DNA from: a bacterium
GTDB lineage: Bacteria; Planctomycetota; UBA11346
Length of the DNA: 7,842 bases
NCBI GenBank assembly: GCA_020049615.1
Contig: JAIFKN010000300.1
Span: 1-7,842 of the forward strand
Reading direction: 5' to 3'
Within the stretch, counting starts at the first letter, position 1. Each line of letters starts with the position of its first letter. The translations under genes and the position numbers were made by a program. The notes beneath the pieces are model-generated. The model searched no databases, was not told the origin of the DNA, and saw only the letters and a list, made by a program, of their open reading frames with translations. Below, piece after piece: positions 1 to 5,105 of the stretch.

Positions 1-156
1 ATGCTCAGGGGCCAGGCCTTGCAGGCCTACCCCCGGGCTTTGCAGTAGCACGAGGTTCTCGCGGGCTACGTCCAGTATACGCCGCCACCGCTGCTCGGCG
101 CCAGCCCCATCGCAAGCGATGGGGCTGGCCTGGACCGTTGCAGCTAGGGGTCGCAT
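1..156 (-). CDS. possible N-terminal part of an unidentified protein, cut by the window edge
   Basis: An ATG at 156-154 on the minus strand opens a frame that stays open to the window edge (52 codons). An AGGG (166-163) lies about 7 nt upstream. The stretch after residue 20 is protein-like: E-Q-R-W-R-R-I-L-D-V-A-R-E-N-L-V-L-L-Q, a plausible amphipathic helix. I do not recognise a family. Two things count against it. Third codon positions are less GC-rich than in the surrounding genes. Residues 9-19 are encoded by the perfect hairpin at 100-129, which looks like an intergenic palindrome. If real, the gene is divergent from the membrane-protein gene at 214. It could equally be non-coding. Confidence 0.25.
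   Translation of the reverse strand, partial: MRPLAATVQASPIACDGAGAEQRWRRILDVARENLVLLQSPGVGLQGLAPEH
100..129. repeat. perfect 14-bp inverted repeat with 2-nt spacer
   Basis: GCCAGCCCCATCGC (100-113) and GCGATGGGGCTGGC (116-129) are exact reverse complements separated by AA. No T-tract follows on either strand, so it is not a standard intrinsic terminator. The architecture (long arms, tiny loop) is that of REP-like palindromes, as for the E and F elements inside fliK, but the sequence differs. It may belong to a third dispersed palindrome family. Confidence 0.7.
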
Positions 157-213
157 ACGTTGGCCCTGCGAGAATCTTGAGGCGGTGACCGAGGGGTGCA
201 GCATGCCGCGCCC

Positions 214-421
214 ATGTCGCCGCTGCACGGACTGCGTCTCAACTGCCTCCTCGCCCCGCTGCTGGCGGCCGTCATCGGCGCCGCCGCGGTCATGTCCGGA
301 GCGCTGCTGCATCGCCTCGACCGGGTCGAGGCCGACCGTCAGGCGGATCTCGCCGCCATCCGCGGTCTCGCCGAACTGAGCGGCCTGCCGAGCGCGGTCA
401 CGCTGGCGGCGTGGCTGCGGC
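214..421 (+). CDS. N-terminal part of a frameshifted two-TM membrane protein
   Basis: From ATG 214 the frame gives about 69 residues with a hydrophobic segment at residues 10-32 (L-L-A-P-L-L-A-A-V-I-G-A-A-A-V), a signal anchor or first TM helix. An acidic/basic stretch follows that would lie in the periplasm. After about 421 this frame turns into Arg/Pro/Gly-rich sequence typical of a shadow frame, whereas the +1 frame becomes protein-like. The two parts together look like one gene (214-886) of about 223 residues. An in-frame GTG at 196 is an alternative start. A GAGGGG lies at 191-196, too close to the GTG and 17 nt from the ATG, so the start is uncertain. No family recognised. Confidence 0.45.
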
Positions 422-886
422 CTGGCCCGGGTGCAGGTGCGGGGCGAGAGCATGGACATCCTCGACCAGGCCGGCGCGGTCGAGCTGCGCGGCGGCCCGC
501 CGCCGGAGCTGCTGCTCGCCTACCAGGGCGCCCAGACCTGGACCGACCGCGGCCGTCGCGCCGTCGCGGCGGCGTCCCTGCCACGCCAGGGCCAGGCGAG
601 CGTGGTGGTCGGCTGGCGCGATCCGCATCCATCGCCGCCGTGGGGGCCCTGGCTGGCCCTGGCTGGTGGCGTACTGCTGTTCGGCGGCGGATTGGGCGCG
701 TATCTCGTCACCCGCGTCTACAGACCGGTCGAGTGGATGGAACGCGCGGCGGCGGCGGCGGCAGCCGGCGAGAGCGAGCCGCCCGGGGCCGCCGACAGCG
801 CCGAGACCGCCTCGTTGCGTTCGTCGCTCGCCATCCTGATCAACCAGCGCCGCACCGGCGCCACCGGCGATGACCAGTCCGCGTGA
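422..886 (+). CDS. C-terminal part of the same two-TM membrane protein, HAMP-like tail
   Basis: This frame (internal GTG at 431 is a formal start) continues the protein begun at 214: a periplasmic stretch of about 75 residues, a TM helix (W-L-A-L-A-G-G-V-L-L-F-G-G-G-L-G-A-Y-L-V, about 658-717), then R-V-Y-R-P-V-E-W-M-E-R followed by an alanine run and G-E. That tail resembles the start of a HAMP linker in sensor proteins. No kinase, cyclase or methyl-accepting domain follows, so any signalling role is unproven. Its TGA (884-886) overlaps the pseudopilin start by 17 nt, implying co-translation. Removing one C at 421-422 joins it to the upstream frame. It is either a pseudogene, a gene with a sequencing error, or two ORFs. 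Confidence 0.55.
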   Translation: MARVQVRGESMDILDQAGAVELRGGPPPELLLAYQGAQTWTDRGRRAVAAASLPRQGQASVVVGWRDPHPSPPWGPWLALAGGVLLFGGGLGAYLVTRVYRPVEWMERAAAAAAAGESEPPGAADSAETASLRSSLAILINQRRTGATGDDQSA

Positions 887-1523
887 CGGCTGGACCCTGG
901 CCGAGCTGCTGGTCGGCACCGCCATCATCGGTGTGCTCAGCGGTCTCCTCCTGCCCGCGACCGGGACGGTGCTGCGTTTCGCCCGGCGCACCGCCTGCAC
1001 CTCGAACCTGCGCCAGGTCGGCATGTGCTGCATGGTCTATGCCGAGGACTGGTCGGGGCAGCTGCCGGCCGAAGGCAACTGCGGGGTGCTCGACCGCGAA
1101 CGCTCGCCGGCCTGGTTCGACCGTCTGCCCGGCTATCTCGACGACGACAAGGTCACCGGGCGCGGCGTCTTCCAGTGCGCCGCCTATCGCGGCACCAGCC
1201 CCCTGGTCTTCTGCCACGCCACGCCGAAGTCGCTGAAGATGAACGGCTATCTCGACGCCGCCAGGCGGCCGCGGCATTACCGGCTGGGATCGGCGCGCGG
1301 CGAAGCGGGCGTCGTGCTGTTCACCGACGCCGTCGCCGGCGAGACCGGCATGGGCCAGTGGGGCCACTGTCCGGCCAGCGCGGTCACCGACCAGCGCCAC
1401 CGCGGCGCGGTCAACGTCCTCGCTCTCGACGGCCACACCCTGGCGGCGGCGGCGAAGCCGGCGGACGGCAGCTGGGCCGAGTCGCTGACCTGGCTGCCGG
1501 AGGGCTGGCCCGGCGGGCCGTGA
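870..1523 (+). CDS. type II secretion/type IV pilus-like pseudopilin with H-X9-DG motif
   Basis: 217 residues. A short basic leader M-T-S-P-R-D-G is followed by W-T-L-A-E-L-L-V and a hydrophobic helix to about residue 30. This is a class III prepilin signal: cleavage is expected after Gly7 and Glu12 is the conserved +5 glutamate. The usual +1 Phe is Trp here. Residues 43-66 (C-T-S-N-L-R-Q-V-G ... Y-A-E-D-W-S-G-Q-L-P) match the region after the helix in DUF1559-type pseudopilins. His177, nine residues, then Asp187-Gly188 make the H-X9-DG motif of prepilin processing-associated C-termini. The protein should be inserted in the inner membrane and matured by a prepilin peptidase; the function of these expanded families is largely unknown. 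It overlaps the upstream membrane-protein gene by 17 nt and ends 6 nt before the inverted repeat shared with convergent recG. No secretion genes are visible here. Confidence 0.87.
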   Translation: MTSPRDGWTLAELLVGTAIIGVLSGLLLPATGTVLRFARRTACTSNLRQVGMCCMVYAEDWSGQLPAEGNCGVLDRERSPAWFDRLPGYLDDDKVTGRGVFQCAAYRGTSPLVFCHATPKSLKMNGYLDAARRPRHYRLGSARGEAGVVLFTDAVAGETGMGQWGHCPASAVTDQRHRGAVNVLALDGHTLAAAAKPADGSWAESLTWLPEGWPGGP

Positions 1524-1529
1524 GGGGAT

Positions 1530-1611
1530 TCACACGGAGGAACGGAGGTAACGGAGGCGACATCTCTGACTCCCTGGCTGCGAACTCTGTTCCCTCCGTT
1601 CCTCCGTGTGA
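1530..1611. repeat. perfect 19-bp inverted repeat between convergent genes, probable bidirectional terminator
   Basis: The left arm 1530-1548 (TCACACGGAGGAACGGAGG) is the exact reverse complement of 1593-1611, with a 44-nt spacer. The left side also has three spaced CGGAGG units (1535, 1543, 1552). It begins 6 nt after the pseudopilin stop (1521-1523) and ends 2 nt before the recG stop codon (1616-1614), so it fills the convergent gap. No U-tract is present on either side, so termination would be by a strong stem or in concert with Rho. A stem built of GGAGG-type tandem units is typical of dispersed intergenic repeats in large GC-rich genomes (recalled, not checked). Confidence 0.85.
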
Positions 1612-1613
1612 GT

Positions 1614-3608
1614 TCACCCGCCGAGCAGCAGCCGGCCGGGCGCGCCGTCGCGGACGAAGGCGTCCAGTCCGGCGGGCATCTCGCCGCCGGCGCGCACCCG
1701 GGCATGCGCCGCCTGCAGCAGGTCGAGGTCGCGAGCCAGGTCGGTGGCGAACAGGCGGAAGCCGCCGTGCTGGCGCAGGCCGAGCAGCTCGCCCGGACCG
1801 CGTTCGGCGAGGTCCGCCTCGCTGATCGCCAAGCCGTCGGGCTCGGCGCTGAGCGGTGCCAGCCGGGTCGCGTCGCCGCGGCTCAGCAGCAGGCAGCGGC
1901 CTGGAGCGGTGCCGCGCCCGACCCGGCCGCGCAGCTGGTGCAGGCTGGCGAGGCCGAAGCGCTGCGCATCGAGCACCACTGCCAACGTCGCCTCGGGCAC
2001 ATCGACGCCGACCTCGACCACGGAGGTGGCGACGAGGCAGCGCGCCCTGCCCTCGGCGAAGGCGGCGAGCGCCGCCAGCTTGTCTGCCTCGCGCATCGCG
2101 CCGGTGAGCACGGCGACGGACGCGTCGCCCAGCGCGGTCCGCGCCGCCACCGCCGCCTCGTCCACGGAGAGGGGGGCCTCGTCCTCGTCGCCCTCGATGC
2201 GCGGGCAGACGACGAAGCTGCGGCCCGGCTCGGCGGCCAGCACGCGACCGAGCGCCGCCCAGCCGGCGAAGGGCTCGATCGCGGTGGTGGCGGCGGTCCG
2301 CCCCGGTGGCCGGCCGTGGATGCGGGTCACGGCCAGATCGCCGTAGGCGGTCAGTGCCAGCGTGCGCGGGATCGGCGTCGCCGTGGTCAGCAGCAGGTCG
2401 GCACGCGTGCCAGGCGGCGTTTTCGCCACCAGGGCGGCGCGCTGCGCGGTGCCGAAGCGGTGCTGCTCGTCGATCACCGCCAGGCCGAGGCGGGCGAAGA
2501 CGACCTCGGGCTCGAGCAGCGCGTGCGTGCCGATGAGCAGGTGCAGGCCGCCGTCCGCGGCCTCGGCGAGCAGCCGGGCGCGCTCGTCGCGCAGCGTGCC
2601 GCCGGTGAGCAGGCCGACGCGCACGCGGCTGTCCGCGAGCACACGCTGGGCGAAGCGCGCGTGCTGCGCCGCCAGCACCGCGGTCGGCGCCAGCCAGGCG
2701 GCCTGCGCCCCGTCGGCGATGACCGCCAGCGAGGCGGCCAGCGCGAGCGCGGTCTTGCCGCTGCCGACGTCGCCGGCGAGCAGCCGGGCGTCGGCGGCGC
2801 CGCCGCGCAGTCCGGCGCGGATCTCGGACAGGGCCGCCTCCTGGCCCGGGGTCAGGGCGAAGGGCAGTCGGGCGAGGACGCGGGCGTGGATGCCGTCGTC
2901 CCAGCGCCACGGCGCGCGGACGCTGTCGGCGCCGCGCCGATGGCGCAGGTGCCAGGCCAGAGCCAGGCACTCGCGCGCCGCCACGGTGCGCCGCGCCGCC
3001 TCCCAGGTCGAGGCGTCGCACGGCCGGTGCAGGTCGCGTAGCACCGCCCGCCACGCCGATGGCTCGAGTTCGCCGAGCGGATCGGCGAGATCGTCGCGGC
3101 CCAGGCAGGCGTCGAGCAACTGGCTCCAGGCCTTGTCGGCGAAGCCCTCGGGCATGGCCCAGGCGAGGCGCAGGCCGGCGTCGGTAGCGCGCGGCGTCTG
3201 CGCGCCCTGCGGGCAGTGGGCGAAGGACGGGTGGTTGAGCAGGTCGGCCCGCTTGCCGTCGGTGCGGCCGTCGCAGTCGAACCACTCGCCGGGGACGAAG
3301 CGGCGCTGCAGGAAGGCGGCGCGGAAGAAGCGGGCGGCGAACTCGTGGCCGTCGGCACGCGCCAGCTTGACGTTCAGCAGCTTGCCGCGCCCTGGCAGGA
3401 AGCCGGTCTTCGCCTGCAGCACGCGGCCGCGCACCCGGGTCGACGCACCGCGCGGCAGCGGACCGTCGTCGCACCACGGCGGTGGCGGCGGCAGCAGGCG
3501 CGGGGCGCGCAGCAGCACATCCTGCGGCGTGCGGAAGCCCGCTGCCGCCAGGGCGGCGGCGCGGGCCGGACCGATGCCGGGGACGTCCGACCAGCTATTT
3601 CCGGGCAT
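1614..3608 (-). CDS. recG: ATP-dependent DNA helicase RecG
   Basis: 664 residues; family members are usually about 690. RecG remodels stalled replication forks and branched DNA. An N-terminal helix-hairpin-helix-like stretch (8-38, V-P-G-I-G-P-A-R) precedes the OB-fold wedge (about 55-120, ending in F-V-P-G-E-W-F-D-C-D-G). The helicase core follows: Walker A G-D-V-G-S-G-K-T (279-286), A-P-T-A-V-L-A-A-Q-H (Ia), D-E-Q-H-R-F-G (380-386), T-A-T-P-I-P-R-T-L-A-L-T (409-420), V-A-T-S-V-V-E-V-G-V-D-V-P (526-538) and Q-L-R-G-R-V-G-R-G (558-566). The C-terminal L-G-L-R-Q-H-G corresponds to the family's L-G-x-R-Q-S-G. All catalytic motifs are present; in motif Ia the usual Glu is Ala, a mild deviation. 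The start ATG lies 14 nt inside the FlhX-like gene with no obvious Shine-Dalgarno, so translation is probably coupled. Its stop abuts the inverted repeat. Confidence 0.96.
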   Translation of the reverse strand: MPGNSWSDVPGIGPARAAALAAAGFRTPQDVLLRAPRLLPPPPPWCDDGPLPRGASTRVRGRVLQAKTGFLPGRGKLLNVKLARADGHEFAARFFRAAFLQRRFVPGEWFDCDGRTDGKRADLLNHPSFAHCPQGAQTPRATDAGLRLAWAMPEGFADKAWSQLLDACLGRDDLADPLGELEPSAWRAVLRDLHRPCDASTWEAARRTVAARECLALAWHLRHRRGADSVRAPWRWDDGIHARVLARLPFALTPGQEAALSEIRAGLRGGAADARLLAGDVGSGKTALALAASLAVIADGAQAAWLAPTAVLAAQHARFAQRVLADSRVRVGLLTGGTLRDERARLLAEAADGGLHLLIGTHALLEPEVVFARLGLAVIDEQHRFGTAQRAALVAKTPPGTRADLLLTTATPIPRTLALTAYGDLAVTRIHGRPPGRTAATTAIEPFAGWAALGRVLAAEPGRSFVVCPRIEGDEDEAPLSVDEAAVAARTALGDASVAVLTGAMREADKLAALAAFAEGRARCLVATSVVEVGVDVPEATLAVVLDAQRFGLASLHQLRGRVGRGTAPGRCLLLSRGDATRLAPLSAEPDGLAISEADLAERGPGELLGLRQHGGFRLFATDLARDLDLLQAAHARVRAGGEMPAGLDAFVRDGAPGRLLLGG

Positions 3609-3867
3609 TCACGCGGTAGACATGCGCCAGCACCTCGGCCAGCGCCTTGTACATGTGCGGCGGGATCTCGACGTCGAGGTCGAGGACCATGAGCAGGCGC
3701 AGCAGGTCCTTGTCCTCGTGCAGCGGGATGCCGTGCTCGGCGGCGATGGCGAGGATGCGCTCGGCCACCTCGCCGTGGCCCTTGGCCACGATCTTCGGGG
3801 CCGCGTCGCTCTCGGCGTCGTAGCGCATGGCCACGGCGGCCGGTCGGGGTGGCGCGCGTTCAGTCAT
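3595..3867 (-). CDS. stand-alone FlhB cytoplasmic-domain protein, FlhX/YlqH-like
   Basis: 90 residues. After a short basic lead it reads A-V-A-M-R-Y-D ... A-A-P-K-I-V-A-K-G-H-G-E-V-A-E-R-I (11-38), then A-A-E-H-G-I-P-L-H-E-D-K-D-L-L-R-L-L (42-59) and E-I-P-P-H-M-Y-K-A-L-A-E-V-L-A-H-V-Y (67-84). This is the part of FlhB/YscU-type export switch proteins downstream of their self-cleavage site. There is no TM region and no N-P-T-H cleavage motif. Known relatives are FlhX of Helicobacter (a spare FlhB C-terminal domain) and YlqH of Bacillus. A role in the flagellar export gate, contacted by FliK, is inferred from family and neighbours. Its start overlaps the fliK stop in an 8-nt ATGACTGA, and its 3' end overlaps recG by 14 nt, so all three are probably translationally coupled. 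Confidence 0.88.
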   Translation of the reverse strand: MTERAPPRPAAVAMRYDAESDAAPKIVAKGHGEVAERILAIAAEHGIPLHEDKDLLRLLMVLDLDVEIPPHMYKALAEVLAHVYRVNARK

Positions 3868-5098
3868 CGGCGGCGATCCTCACCGCCGCGTCGAGGCCGA
3901 GGCTGCGCAGGTCGGAGACCAGCGCCGGCAGCTCGTCGGCCAGCGCGGCCCCGGAGCGCCGGCTGGCGATCAGGGTGATGGCGAGCGGTCCGCCGCTGTC
4001 GGCGCCGCTCAGCCGGATGCTGACCGGGCCCAGGCGGGTGAGTTCGGCATCCACCCGGACGAACGTTGCTTGCGAGCCGCCTCCCGTGCTGCGCGAGGCC
4101 ACCGCCAGCCGGGCTGGCGTGGTCACCTGGGCGGCGCTCAGCGGCAGCGCCACCACGCGGTCGTAATCGGCGAGATCCTTCGGCTTGAACACCTGCTCGG
4201 CGAGGTGTTCGCGCACCGTGCGGGTGACGGTCTCGTCCAGCGCGGTGGGTGGTGGTTGAGCGGGGGCCGGAGCGGCTGTGTCGCTGGGCGGCGGAAGCAC
4301 TGTCGCACGTGGTGGTGGCTGGGTGGCGGCCGGTGCTGGCGCCGCGTTCGGCAGGGCTGGCCGCTGGGGCGGATCCTTCGCCGCCTCCGGCGCGGTCGAC
4401 GTTCGAGCCTCGCCATGCGCGGGCATCTCCGGCTCGCTAACTAGGCGTACGATCTGGCGGATCAGGCTGGGCCGGAGGGGGGCGACCGGTTCAGCACGGG
4501 GCGTCGCTGCCGGTGCCGGCCTGGGAGCGACGAGCTCCGGCTCGTCGCCAGGCGCGGGGCTTGTGCTGCCTGTTGGCCCGGCGTTCGCCGTGGGGGGTCG
4601 CTGGTTGCTGGCCGCCGGCTGCTGGCCGCGAAGTTCCGGGGTTGTCGCTCCCACATCGGCGCCAGGCATGGCCGATGGAGCGGAAGGCGCAGGCCGTGGC
4701 ACTGGCGGTGCCTGCGACGAACCGGAGCTCGTCGCTCGCAGGCTGGTCGCCGGAAGGGGTGACTGGCTAAGAGACCGTGGCACCTGCGACGAGCTGGAGC
4801 TCGTCGCTCCCAGGCTGGTTGCCGTTGCGGTGGGAGGCCGTGGCGCCTGCACCGGGCTGGAGCTCGCCGCTCCCAGGTGTGCCGGATCGGCTGACAGCTG
4901 TCTCGCCACCGGCGGCCCGGTCGGCGGAGCGGCCCTGGGAGCGACGGGCTCCGGCTCGTCGCCGGCGATCGGAGCGGGAGCTGCGGGTGCCATCGCCGGC
5001 CGCGGCTCGACGCGGGCTGAAGCCCGCGGTCCTGCAGGCAGGTCGGTAGCTGTCGCGGCTGATGTGGCGGCAGCCGGCCCAGGACCGCGGGCTTCAGC
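3860..5098 (-). CDS. fliK: flagellar hook-length control protein FliK/YlqG-like, C-terminal part (linker and hook domain)
   Basis: About 412 residues from the F2 element to the TGA at 3862-3860; the first in-frame ATG is at 4993. The first two thirds is a disordered Ala/Pro/Ser/Thr linker containing palindrome-derived peptides (L-G-A-T-S-S-S-S-S-Q and G-D-E-P-E-L-V-A-P-R types). The last ~122 residues (4228-3863) form the folded FliK C-terminal (Flg_hook) domain: V-A-L-P-L ... A-T-F-V-R-V-D-A-E-L-T-R-L-G-P-V-S-I-R-L, then L-A-D-E-L-P-A-L-V-S-D-L-R-S-L-G-L. This domain signals hook completion to the FlhB export switch. The frame is open further upstream to 5476, but there it is Arg/Cys/Trp-rich shadow sequence. 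I read this as the 3' half of one gene whose 5' half is in another frame (5978-5094). Whether a full protein is made is unknown. Confidence 0.75.
   Translation of the reverse strand, partial: AEARGPGPAAATSAATATDLPAGPRASARVEPRPAMAPAAPAPIAGDEPEPVAPRAAPPTGPPVARQLSADPAHLGAASSSPVQAPRPPTATATSLGATSSSSSQVPRSLSQSPLPATSLRATSSGSSQAPPVPRPAPSAPSAMPGADVGATTPELRGQQPAASNQRPPTANAGPTGSTSPAPGDEPELVAPRPAPAATPRAEPVAPLRPSLIRQIVRLVSEPEMPAHGEARTSTAPEAAKDPPQRPALPNAAPAPAATQPPPRATVLPPPSDTAAPAPAQPPPTALDETVTRTVREHLAEQVFKPKDLADYDRVVALPLSAAQVTTPARLAVASRSTGGGSQATFVRVDAELTRLGPVSIRLSGADSGGPLAITLIASRRSGAALADELPALVSDLRSLGLDAAVRIAADD
4520..4552 (+). repeat. palindromic element E, copy 1
   Basis: A 33-bp unit with exact arms GCGACGAGC (4527-4535) and GCTCGTCGC (4540-4548) around TCCG, bordered by CCTGG and CCAGG. 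On the coding (minus) strand it encodes P-G-D-E-P-E-L-V-A-P-R. It has the same orientation as copy 5. Confidence 0.8.
4628..4653 (-). repeat. possible degenerate E element
   Basis: The minus strand reads TGGGAGCGAC, identical to the first part of the E unit, then diverges but ends in CTTCGC where E has CTCGTCGC. It encodes V-G-A-T-T-P-E-L-R, comparable with L-G-A-T-S-S-S-S-S. This is probably an old, decayed copy in the orientation of copies 2-4. Confidence 0.4.
4711..4742 (-). repeat. palindromic element E, copy 2
   Basis: A 32-bp unit in the opposite orientation to copy 1. The core arms are GCGACGA (4714-4720) and TCGTCGC (4729-4735). It encodes L-R-A-T-S-S-G-S-S-Q. A CCGTGGC precedes it at 4694-4700; the same heptamer precedes copies 3 and 4. 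Confidence 0.75.
4783..4814 (-). repeat. palindromic element E, copy 3 (most perfect)
   Basis: A 32-bp unit whose arms GCGACGAGCT (4786-4795) and AGCTCGTCGC (4798-4807) are exact 10-bp reverse complements around GG. It encodes L-G-A-T-S-S-S-S-S-Q. It lies 72 nt from copy 2 and 63 nt from copy 4, both multiples of three. Confidence 0.85.
4846..4877 (-). repeat. palindromic element E, copy 4
   Basis: A 32-bp unit matching copy 3 at 28 of 32 positions. The changes (for example GA to AC in the left arm) weaken the palindrome. It encodes L-G-A-A-S-S-S-P-V-Q. A CCGTGGC at 4838-4844 precedes it, as for copies 2 and 3, so copies 2-4 may partly be a local tandem duplication. Confidence 0.75.
4934..4965 (+). 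repeat. palindromic element E, copy 5
   Basis: A 32-bp unit in the orientation of copy 1, differing from it by A to G in the left arm (GCGACGGGC) and loss of one A near the end. It encodes G-D-E-P-E-P-V-A-P-R. It lies 414 nt from copy 1, a multiple of three. Confidence 0.8.
5004..5033 (-). repeat. palindromic element F, copy 1
   Basis: CGCGGGCT (5011-5018) and AGCCCGCG (5021-5028) are exact arms around GA, flanked by GGCTCGA and GTCCT. Its orientation is opposite to copies 2 and 3. On the coding strand it reads through as G-P-R-A-S-A-R-V-E. Confidence 0.8.
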
Positions 5099-5105
5099 GT
5101 GCTTC
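5081..5105 (+). repeat. palindromic element F, copy 2 (degenerate, carries the fliK stop)
   Basis: Its first 18 bp (AGGACCGCGGGCTTCAGC, 5081-5098) are identical to copy 3, but the second arm is broken (GTGCTTCC instead of CCGCG...). On the coding strand its core contains GCTGAAGC. In the upstream fliK frame this is read CGC TGA (stop 5096-5094), and in the downstream frame GCT GAA. Confidence 0.7.

Noticed and set aside
1608..3041. Long plus-strand open frame (477 codons) opposite recG
   Set aside because: It is antisense to a complete RecG with all helicase motifs; its translation is Gly/Arg/Gln-rich without a recognisable fold, as expected of GC-rich shadow frames.
1411..3477. 688-codon minus-strand frame overlapping recG in another phase
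   Set aside because: It is Arg/Ala/Pro-rich shadow sequence; the helicase motifs lie in the 3608-1614 frame.
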